Source of the DNA: Trachythela sp. YZ-2020
Lineage: Eukaryota > Cnidaria > Anthozoa > Malacalcyonacea > Clavulariidae
Assembly (NCBI GenBank): GCA_016169945.1
Contig: JADLSH010000387.1
Span: forward strand, 2,356,001-2,420,000
Direction: 5' to 3'
Length of the DNA: 64,000 nt
The translations under genes and the position numbers were made by a program. Positions within the stretch are counted from its first letter, which is position 1; each line of letters begins with the position of its first letter. Of this stretch, positions 55,901 through 64,000 are shown in pieces. Under the pieces are notes generated by a model that was given only the letters and a program-made list of their open reading frames with translations, was not told the origin of the DNA and did no database searches.

Positions 55901-56541
55901 CTGCCGTTGGGACGATGCCAAGAGTACTCTTGAGCATTTGGATGAATTTTACGCCATGCATCGTGCAAATCATACGTGGACATTAAATGATGCAAAGTCG
56001 CGGACCAGTTATACGCCGAGCGTGAGTTAGGGTTGCATCCAAAACGGTCTTTGATCGGATCCACCACAGTATTGAAATCGCCGCACAATACTGTTGGGGT
56101 GTCTGGATCAAGCAATTGATATAATGATTCAAAGAAAGCAGACGCAGACTTTGCGTAATTCGGAGCATATATGTTTACCAACTGTACCAAATGACCATCC
56201 ATAGAAAATTCTACGCACAAGAGCCGGCCATCTTGGTCACGAGAACAACTGACAACATCATAACGAGGATTGTATAAAATGGCAACCCCACAACTTAGAA
56301 TGGTTCCCGGAGAAGAAATGCATTTGTAACCAAACTTATTACTGCCCGACGAGGTGGCATCATCCAACCAGGATGAAAATTCTTCCTCTGAAATTGAATG
56401 AGTCTCCTGTAGGCACACAAAATCAGTTTTAGCGCAATTTGCCCACTGAAACAACGTCACTCTGTGATCTTCCGTGCGCAGACCCTGACAGTTGAGTGTG
56501 ATAATTGTTAACTTGCCCATTTCGATTGTTATAAATGTCAA
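52977..56541 (-). pseudogene. Tx1-type LINE ORF2: endonuclease, RT and C-terminal finger, one frameshift
   Basis: The first frame (56541-54241) begins MGKLTIITLNCQG (nested Met) and carries the AP-like endonuclease: LNCQG, LQETHS, LCGDFNTV, RIDMFW and FFRSDHSTVYL are all present. The RT follows: NWRPITLLCVDYK, SLDQEKAFDRVEW, RQGCPLSPLLY and the YADD site (QYADDTSV). A frameshift near 54250-54290 moves to the frame ending at 52977, which holds the RT thumb, a basic linker and a zf-RVT-type finger (CHCGRTESLIHLFSEC). All catalytic motifs look intact; the single frameshift is the only lesion I see. The protein would nick target DNA and reverse-transcribe its RNA. Tx1-clade elements often have sequence-specific targets, but the target cannot be told here. 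Confidence 0.88.
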
Positions 56542-56574
56542 AACTAGGACACAAGTTTAAAACAAATACTGAAG

Positions 56575-57745
56575 TTAAAAGGGAGGATCGCCAATCCTCC
56601 TCGTTACCGGGACAGCAAAGGTTACGGGATCAATCGGAGATTGAGATTCCGAATCAAGATTTTCCTTCCTGGGAAGGTTCGGTGGAATTTGAGTTGAGGG
56701 AGTAATCCGAGTATCATTGTCCCCATCCATGCTAAGTTCAGATCCATGTTCGGGTGTGTTAGGGTGTTCTTTATCGTTGGCCAGAGACGTTTCCAGATTA
56801 TCAGCCTCATCACCACCACCATCTTCCTCATCTCCGCCTTCATAAGCTTCGATGGAGGGCGTATCAATCACCTCGGAGGCGATAGGTGTAGAGTCATCCA
56901 CAGGAAGAATGGAGGGAATAGGGGATGAGTCGTCCACAGGAGAAATAAAAGCATTCTTGCGTTGCGGTTTGCGAGAACGAACTTTTCTCTGTACAGATTT
57001 ATCCTTGTCAGATGGAGCTACAACACCATTTGCATCGTCATCCATGGTTGTTTGATCAGCTTCGTCACAAAGAGACGAAAACATATTAGGGGAGGAAAAA
57101 CGAGCCAAAGGACTTGGAGGGAGAGGCACAGAAGTAGGGACAACGTCATCCTCAATGACTCCCTCATCCGAAGATTTATTTCTATCGACACGCTTTTCCG
57201 AGGGATCGGAAAAATCAGAGTCATCAGGTTCCCTAGTGCGTTTGCCAAGAACAATAGGAACTGGCTGCTGGCCACCTGCACGTTCTAGTGGTGTAAGGTG
57301 CTCTAGGACATCGACAAATTCATCATCATCGTTCGAGTCGTCAGAATCCTTACAAGATGATTTCAGAACCGCTGCAGAAGAAACTTTTGCAGAGGACAGG
57401 GGGAAAGTAGACGTGACCTCCCCTGCATTGGTGTTATGTACAGTATTATCATGGCTAACCTCTGCATTAGGAACACCAGAGTCAATGACTGAACCGTTTA
57501 ACAGCTGATTGCCATGATTATTATTGGTATTACTAGCATGCGAGCCCTGACTATGGCTATCTGCATTACTAGCTGTAATGGACGGATGATGACCACCTCT
57601 TGATGGTGTTAATCTGCTTTGGCCCTCATCAGTTGTATGCCTAACCTGGTTGCTAAGATCCCGGGCACCAATGCTTTCGTCAGGTATTGCACTGGTCGAC
57701 GGTCGATTTACTCTCGTCAATGGACCATCGGCATTGTTGATATTA
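56575..57745 (-). pseudogene. Tx1-type LINE ORF1, C-terminal part
   Basis: An open frame whose first few codons (57780 to about 57745) are read-through from the nested CR1 3' end. The rest is hydrophilic, Ser/Asn-rich then strongly acidic (DDSNDDDEFVD, GGDEEDGGGDEADN) with short basic islands (RKVRSRKPQRK). It ends 34 bp before the ORF2 start. It continues the protein that begins at 62561. Low complexity; no domain recognised. Confidence 0.65.
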
Positions 57746-57957
57746 TTACACACTTTATTTAAAGACGCTAGCCCCGACAACTATGTAAAAGTTGATTTCC
57801 ACGGGAGGCGTCAATATAAAAATATTACATAGTAAAAAAAAGGAAGGATATAAAGAGGACATGCAACTATATACATAAATTATATACATTATCAAAACTG
57901 AGAAATGAAGGCTACTGAAGATTACGGTGTGTCCCAGGTAGAGATATGACTTGGTTA

Positions 57958-60803
57958 TTAACATCGAATATTTTGTTTGATACAATTTTTAAACGAGAAA
58001 ACTGATTGAGCTAGCTTAGCTTCAAGCGGGAGGTCATTCCACATAAAAGCCCCGCTGTATTTAAAGCTTCTTTTAAGAAATTCTCTTTTTGGCTTTGGAA
58101 GGGCCAGATCGGTTTGGGAATTTCTAAGATTATAATTATTTTGTAAAGTATTCCTACTTAAGAATGAATCTTTCAGGGTCGGTGCAGCACTATTGCTCAA
58201 GACTTTATATACGAATGTAGCCTTAGATAAGTACCATCGTGTTTCCAAATTTTCCCAGTCAAGAGATCGGAGAACGTCAGCAGATCTAATCTCATAACTG
58301 GCGCCAGTTATTATTCTGGCGGCCCGATTTTGGAACTTTTGTAATTTATCTCTCAGGGTTTTGTTACAGGTGCCCCAAAGAGGAGAGCAGTAATCGAAAT
58401 AAGGCTGTACGAGAGCATTATAAATTGATATCAAGGTGTTTGCAGGAACATAGGGCTTAATACGCCTCAGAACCCCAATGCCAGCCCCGGCTTTTTGCAA
58501 ACCATTTCAATATGGTCGTCCCAACTCAATGTTTCATCAAGTTTAACTCCCAAACACGGGATTGAATGCACTCTAGGAATCAGTTGGTCATTAATCATTA
58601 CGGGAAGATCATTGTCAATTTTAGCAAGGTTGTGATAGGATCCGACATACATTAATTTAGTTTTTGTTGAATGATGTTGCAGTTTGTTTTGACGAGCCAT
58701 TGACTAACATTGTTTAAGTCATGATTTAAATTAGCATTCAGTTCTGTACAGTCTTTTGCAGAAGAAAATATCTGTGAATCATCAGCATATAAACAAGGGG
58801 TTGTCTTCTCAAGACAATCAGGCAAATCATTTATATAAAGTAAGAACAATAGGGGGCCCAATATGGATCCTTGAGGAACCCCACATACAATCCTTTTGGA
58901 GCTGACATTTCGCCATTAACAAATGACATCTGTTCCCTGTCAGAAAGATAGGACTCGAACAGATTTAATTCAATATTTGAAATCCCAAATTGTTCTTTCA
59001 TTTTGCGCAGTAGAATGTTATGATTAATAGAGTCAAAAGCTTTTCGGATATCAACAAAACAACACCATTCAATTCACCATTGTCCATGCTCTCATACCAT
59101 GCATCACACATCTGAATGAGAGCTGCCAGAGTAGAATTTTTAGGGCGGAACCCAAATTGATGTTTAGAGAGTAGAGAATTGGCGTTCAGAAATTCATATA
59201 ATTGATTAAAAACGGATCTCTCAAAAATTTTACTAATAATTGGTAAGATTGATATTGGGCGATAATTCTCACATTTTTTTCTATCTTCTGACTTATAAAT
59301 GGGTATAACCCAAGCCTTCTTCCAATCATCTATGTAGACACCGGATTTGATACAGAGATTAAAAATCCACGTTAGAGAAGGGCTAATTATTTCAGCTGAG
59401 ATTTTAAGTACCCTTGCGGGGATAGAATCAAGGCCAGTCGATTTTGATGATTTAAGATTACTTAACAAAAGAAATACTTCGTATTCACTAATTTCAGACA
59501 GGGTAAATAGAGTCTCTGGACTAGTGACGGGACTTTCTGATTCTGACAAGTCCGTGGCGTCGGGGTCAATTTCAGCAGATAATTTTGGCCCAATGCTCAC
59601 AAAGAAGTCGTTAAAGGCCTCAGCTATCAGTAAATTATCAGAAACAATAGTATCGCCTATTATTAATTGGGGAATGTTGTTTGATTTGTAATTCTTACCC
59701 AAAAGGTGATTAATATGGTGCCAACTTTGTTTGAGATCTTTGGTCTGAGCACAAACCTCAAATTTGTCGCAAAAATAACTCTTTTTGGGTTTATACAATT
59801 CAGAGTTAACTTTATTGCGAGTGTCTTTGTATTTCGACCAGTGTAATTGGGAATTAAATTTCACTGCTTTCTTTTTGTGAAAATCTCTTGCTCTCATCAG
59901 ATTTTTTATATTTGGAGTAATCCACGGAAGTGAGTTACCTCGGGTTCTCATGCATCTAAATGGTGCATGTCGGTCAAGTATTTGCAAGTAAAATGATTTC
60001 CATAAATGCCAACAAGAGTTTGGGTTAGCATATTGTGTCACATTTTCCCATGGTATCTGTGATAGGTCATTAAGGAAGTCCGTAGCGTTGAAATTTTTAA
60101 AGTTACGGACATATCTTACACTTTGTCGAGATTTTGGAGTAAAAAATTTTCTAACGGTAAAAATCAAACTGTGATCGGATAAACCAAGATGAATAACTCC
60201 GGATTTTGTAATATTTTCTTTCTTATTAGTAAAAATCAAATCGATCAAGGTTGCTGACGTTCTCGTAACCCTTGTGGGTTCGTTAATTAACTGCTCAAAT
60301 TGGTAGATGCATGAAAGAAATAGCAGCCTACGCGTGTGAGCATCAGGGGGAGACTTACTAACATCACAATTTAGATCACCCATAAGTAATAATTCTTTGT
60401 TTTCCAAGTCACATCTTCTCAGAAAATTTTCAAAATCATCAAACAAGCGAGTAACTGAGCCAGGGGGTCTATACCATGTAGATACTAAGAATGGCTTACT
60501 GCATGGTCTACTAATTTCAACACATAATATTTCCAGCGAGCATGCCGTTAGTAAGTCATTCCGTTCGCTAAAGGGAATAGTCTCCCGAATATACATCAAT
60601 ACACCGCCTCCGTAACCGTTGCGATCTTTTCGAATTAGTTGAAAACCGCTAATGTTTATTTCGTCGTCCGAAACCGACTCGTCAATTTTAGTTTCATTGA
60701 TAGAAAGGATATCTAAGGAATTATTTAGCATAATTACTCGAAGTTCATCAATGTGCTTAGATAGGCTATTAATATTTAAGCATGCGATTTTTAACCCTTT
60801 CAA
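57958..60803 (-). pseudogene. CR1-type ORF2: endonuclease and RT, several frameshifts
   Basis: The first frame (60803 to about 59050) has LNINSLSKHIDEL, NETKID, GYGGGVLMY, a LMGDLNCD catalytic motif and LGLSDHSLI, the AP-like endonuclease. RT motifs follow: YRPISILPIISKIFE and HQFGFRPKNST. A frameshift near 59050 precedes the first RT Asp motif (KAFDSINH) and VPQGSILGPLLFLLYINDLP, then the YADDSQI site. Further breaks near 58660 and 58490 lead into the C-terminal part (FDYCSPLWGTC, KLQKFQNRAARIITG), ending at 57958. Three frame changes make this copy inactive. Confidence 0.87.
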
Positions 60804-60883
60804 ATTACTTAAGTCATTAAGGGAGAATTGATTATTATTATTAACATCACTACTTATCTCGAATGGGTCACACCAAGGTTCAG

Positions 60884-61925
60884 TCAGGACCTCCTTGAAC
60901 GGCTGCTGGGCCTTTGGGGACTCAGCATCATACTCAGAATGTCCTCCAGAAAGCTCAGCCGAGCTGTGTTGTTGAGAAAATCCTGATTGCGTCTTTGTTT
61001 GGGGCCGGTAGAAGGAGCAAAGGAAGTCTTTCCTCGTAAAAATTTAATAAAATTGGCAGCCAAGTATGCCGAACCTTTAGCATTTAAGTGTAACAGACTA
61101 CCGTTTAAGCATGAGCTGTCCAAGTTCCGGTTATCTATAAAATTAAACTCGTTCTTCGAGCAGAAATCTTGTAGCCCGTCATTGACTTTCGCGATTTGCT
61201 CTTCCAAATCTAGATCACGCCTTAACGTGATACTAGAGAGACCAATTGTAGAATTAGGGAACTTTTCTTTAATATTTGTCACCAAGCTTTCAATCTTCTT
61301 GATACAAACCGCCGGATTATCTACTGGCAGGTTATTCGTGCCAGCATGCACAATAATATGTGAAGGAGAATCGGACTTGAGGTGTTTAACTTCCGAGATG
61401 ATCTCCTCGGCAGACTTTCCAGGGAATGTACATTTATTGACTTTCCTTCTAGATAATTTCCTGGGGTGTATGTTTTTTATTATCGAGTCGCCGATTAATA
61501 GAATAGAACCCTCGCTTTTGACGTCCCTCTTTGTCTTACTGGACTCTGGTGTAATCAAGGATTCATCATTTAAGGATTGAGTCGATTCTATGACGTCGCT
61601 GGGGTCGTTAATCGGACCAGTAAGCAACCCAGATACATTGCCATTGACGACATTCTTTGTCTTGCTAGGCTTTGGTGTGATCAGCGATTCATTGCCTAAT
61701 GCTTGGATTGCAAATTCTTCGGCTTCACTGGGGGCAGTAAATGCTTCGTTGATTTCGCTTCTCGATTTTTTTTCGGCTTTATGATGCTGATTATCTCCTT
61801 GCGAAACTGTGAAATAATTTCAGAGAGATGTTCTACAGAGTGTGATAGAGATTGAATTGCAACTCTGTTGAGCTCTTGGCCAGATTGGAGATCAGCAATA
61901 TCATCAACATTAGTAGACTGTAGAA
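60884..61925 (-). pseudogene. CR1-type ORF1 with SGNH/GDSL esterase domain
   Basis: The long open part is 61627-60884 (247 residues); upstream segments to about 61925 are in other frames and include a coiled-coil-like stretch (SHSVEHLSEIISQFRKE). The esterase blocks are visible: ILLIGDSIIKNI (nucleophile Ser), HAGTNNL (oxyanion Asn) and LLHLNAKGSAYLA (catalytic His). Such ORF1 esterases are known from CR1-like retrotransposons and are thought to act in membrane or RNP association; their true substrate is unknown. A Lys/Ser-rich repeat-like segment (ESSKTKRDVKSEG) precedes the domain. Confidence 0.8.
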
Positions 61926-62561
61926 TAACCCTCTCCGTCTGGCTGCTTACGTCCGCGCTTGTAGTTTGTGGCCATATTATGTTCTCGATGATCTTCGAAC
62001 AAAATAGCTTTTTTTAGCATGCGTGTTTTTAGGGCAATCTTTAGTCGTATGCCCTGTCTGGTGGCACGAGAAGCACGTTTGAGGTTGACCAACGTAAAAA
62101 CAATTGCAGGAATGAGCTGCAATGATCAACCGCGAAGGAATTGGCTTAGACAGATCTATCAAGACATTACGGACCCCAACGTAAACCCCATGAAAGGAGT
62201 CCATTTTAATCTGAATGACTGTGCCGTATGGTTTTAAAGCATCAGCGATCGCTTCGTTGGGAATACCATAACTCAGGCGCGTAATGTTTACCCATTTGGC
62301 CGTCCTGACCGGGTTGAACTTGACACGAACATCTCTAAATGTAAGCCCGAGATGGCACACTTCCTCCATGTTCAGTGCGTTGCGACAAGTAATACGAACT
62401 TTTCGAGGCGATAGTAAGACAAAAGCCTCGAATAACTTGGGAAAGCTGTCTCCCATTTGGCGATGAAAGTCTTCCATTATGCTTTTGACAGTTACCCTGG
62501 CCTGCCCTTGAGTATTTGGAAGCTCTACGTCCACCGATCGATTTGAAAAAGGAATCTTCAT
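61910..62561 (-). pseudogene. Tx1-type LINE ORF1, N-terminal part (RRM-like and CCHC)
   Basis: Starts MKIPFSNRSVDVEL at 62561. It contains an RRM/L1-ORF1-like fold (VRITCRNALNMEEV, WVNITRLSYGIPNEAI, GTVIQIKMDS), then a CCHC knuckle, CFSCHQTGHTTKDC, and a basic tail. A frameshift in an A/T run near 62010 moves the end to another frame that stops at 61910, next to the CR1 insertion. The protein would bind the LINE RNA. The open frame upstream of 62561 is not convincing. Confidence 0.75.
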
Positions 62562-62914
62562 GCTTATAACAATTTTAACACGAAGAAGAAATTCCATCAA
62601 ATAATAGGGTAACCCCACACGATAAATTATACAAAAAACGTTACCCCCAGAAAACCCACAACCGAGGAACCTGGCTATTAGGGTTCGGCCAATCACCTTC
62701 CCCCAAACAAAATAAACACGAACAAGAAAGGAAAAGACCTCTTCCTTAGAGTAACCCCCTAATAGGCCCCTCAAACAGGAACAGCCAGAAACCACACAAA
62801 ACCCCTTAAATAACACACTTAAAAGTACAAATAAACAAGGTTACCCCGCCCAGCGACTATTTGCCGCGGGACGTTGTTGAATCTTGAAAAAAAGGACCAA
62901 GAAGATACGGCAGG

Positions 62915-63045
62915 CCAGGTAACCAGACCAAGAAGGCCCAAGAAGGCCCAAGCCGGACCAGGCAGGACCAAGCACGCCCAGGCAGCAGGACCAGGCAGCA
63001 GGACCAGGCAGCAGGACCAGGCAGCAGGACCAGGAAACACCAACA
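62915..63045. repeat. AGGCAGCAGGACC tandem array in the LINE 5' region
   Basis: About five perfect 13-bp units AGGCAGCAGGACC at 62980-63033, preceded by AAGGCCCAAG/GACCAGGC units. On minus it reads as Pro/Gly/Cys-rich artefact ORFs. Tandem arrays are common in L1-type 5' regions. Confidence 0.85.
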
Positions 63046-63109
63046 GCAAGACAGCAGGACAACAAACAGGAACAGGATCAGGATCAGGATCAACAGGAAC
63101 ACACGAAAC

Positions 63110-63405
63110 TTCGTAAGGAAAACTTATTTCTTCTTCACCAAAACTTCTTCAGAGCAAACCAATAGTCTTCTATACGCTCCCAAGGAATGAAAAGAAAGTC
63201 AAGAGTGGCTAGTTATATAGTCGATAAACGTACGGTTGGCTTGTGGGACAATACAAGCGAACTAGTTTAAACGCCCTTGAGAGAGTACGCATGCGCATGA
63301 CTTTCATCTCTGGGCAATTTTCAATTCTCTCGCACATTAAGTGTTCAATTCTGCTCATTTCTTCGCATGTATATTAGTTTTGGTAGTCTACACTTGTATG
63401 AGTTA
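63110..63405. other. Spacer between LINE and right inverted arm
   Basis: No gene. Could hold the original upstream DNA of the zinc-finger gene if the LINE inserted between gene and promoter. Confidence 0.35.
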
Positions 63406-64000
63406 TTCCGGGCCAACGGGTCTTAATGCGAAGGATGCGAAGCAAAATGCGAAGGCGCATAGGGCCACAAAGGCCTTAATGCGAAGAGGCATGAACAGAA
63501 TGCGAACTTAAGACTAAGTGCCACCTAGGCTGAGATATTCCGGGCCACGAAGGACCTTAATGCGAAGACGCATGAGCAAAATGCGAACTAAATGCGAAGA
63601 CGCATGAGCAAAATGCGAACTAAATGCAAAGACGCATGAGCAAAATGCGAAGACGCATGAGCAAAATAACCCCCAGGGAACCCCTAGGGAACCCCCAGGG
63701 AACCCCTAGGGAACCCCCAGGGAACCCCTAGGGAACCCCCAGGGAACCCCCAGGGAACCCCCAGGGAACCCCCAGGGAACCCCCAGGGAACCCCCAGGGA
63801 ACCCCCAGGGAACCCCCAGGGAACCCCCAGGGAACCCCCAGGGAACCCCTACAGAACCCTTACAGAACCCCTACAGAACCCCTACAGAACCCCTACAGAA
63901 CCCTTACCGAACCCCTACAGAACCCGTGCAGAACCCTGAGAGAACCCCTACAGAACCCCGAAATGTTTACATCTGCCGAACCGGACTCGAGCCGGTGCCC
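63406..64000. repeat. Right inverted arm of the 13 kb unit, open at the window end
   Basis: Same arrays as 50878-51363 in mirror order. The GGGAACCCCCAG array is much longer here (about 15 units against about 5). It ends CTGCCGAACCGGACTCGAGC and then CGGTGCCC at the last base, still matching, so the arm may continue outside the window. Confidence 0.9.

Larger units (their letters stand above)
57746..61925 (-). mobile_element. Nested CR1-type LINE with esterase ORF1
   Basis: Read on minus: ORF1 (from about 61925) with an SGNH esterase domain, ORF2 with endonuclease and RT, and a short 3' UTR ending near GCGTCTTTAAATAAAGTG and AATAATATC (about 57740-57770). It splits Tx1 ORF1 just after its CCHC and basic region. 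About 4.2 kb, near full length for CR1. It must be younger than the Tx1 copy. Confidence 0.8.
52590..63110 (-). mobile_element. Tx1/L1-type LINE carrying a nested CR1-type LINE
   Basis: Read on minus: 5' region with a tandem array (62915-63045), ORF1 (62561 leftward, resumed at about 57745), ORF2 (56541-52977) and a 3' region with a 60-bp repeat. Subtracting the nested element (about 57746-61925) leaves about 6.3 kb, usual for a full-length Tx1/L1-type element. Both outer boundaries are approximate, and no target duplication was identified. It lies between the two inverted arms of the 13 kb unit. Confidence 0.75.

Noticed and set aside
62819..63116. Pro/Gly/Ala/Cys-rich ORFs on both strands
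   Set aside because: Translation of the AGGCAGCAGGACC array in the LINE 5' region.
50878..64000. Polinton/Maverick identity for the 13 kb unit
   Set aside because: No polymerase B, integrase, ATPase, protease or capsid gene is visible; the interior is mostly LINEs. A link stays possible only if more genes lie beyond the window.

Overview
The window is a repeat-dominated stretch of an invertebrate nuclear genome. Introns with GT/AG borders, AATAAA signals, non-LTR retrotransposons with AP-endonuclease and RT domains, a tRNA-derived SINE and many short palindromic DNA transposons rule out a prokaryote. The mix (THAP/DDE_4 transposase with a SWIM-YqaJ-PHD partner, Tx1-type and CR1-type LINEs, a GPI-type Reeler protein, a CYP46-like P450, an orphan class-A GPCR) fits a cnidarian, probably an anthozoan. 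That assignment is inference from gene and repeat content only.

Layout. 1-7.7 kb: a 1.17 kb CATGAC satellite, then a pair of long inverted arms (1171-1586 and 7093-7691) with a 4.9 kb ISL2EU-like DNA transposon (1588-6482) inserted at a TA in the left arm. Its THAP transposase is intact. Its convergent SAP-SWIM-YqaJ-PHD partner is broken by two frameshifts and a hAT-type MITE. 8.4-11.2 kb: relics of another SWIM-YqaJ gene, a GPCR and a LINE RT. 13.5-15.5 kb: a 2 kb long palindrome, followed by a GRF-zinc-finger relic. 16.7-20 kb: microsatellite and MITEs. 20.4-21.75 kb: an apparently intact three-exon Reeler gene. 22.5-30.2 kb: minisatellite, a 3 kb long inverted repeat, SINE copies and a MITE with a perfect 9-bp target duplication. 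30.6-33 kb: 5'-truncated LINE and a second RT scrap. 33.5-45.6 kb: no host gene seen, but many MITEs, several with exact 8- or 9-bp duplications.

45.65-47.19 kb: an intact, intronless CYP46-like cytochrome P450 whose upstream DNA is a MITE. 48.5-49.7 kb: nested MITEs and a first-exon fragment of a UDP-glycosyltransferase. 49.8-64 kb: the least ordinary part. A short RING-like ORF, a series of tandem repeats, and a pair of inverted arms (about 50.88-51.36 kb and 63.41 kb to the window end) enclose a short acidic C2H2 zinc-finger gene plus a Tx1-type LINE that itself carries a CR1-type LINE with an SGNH-esterase ORF1. Both small ORFs have AATAAA about 20 nt after the stop codon.

Probably functional protein genes are few: the Reeler gene, the P450, the transposase, and possibly the zinc-finger and RING-like ORFs. 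Nearly everything else is mobile DNA at various stages of decay, and nesting order can be read directly in several places.
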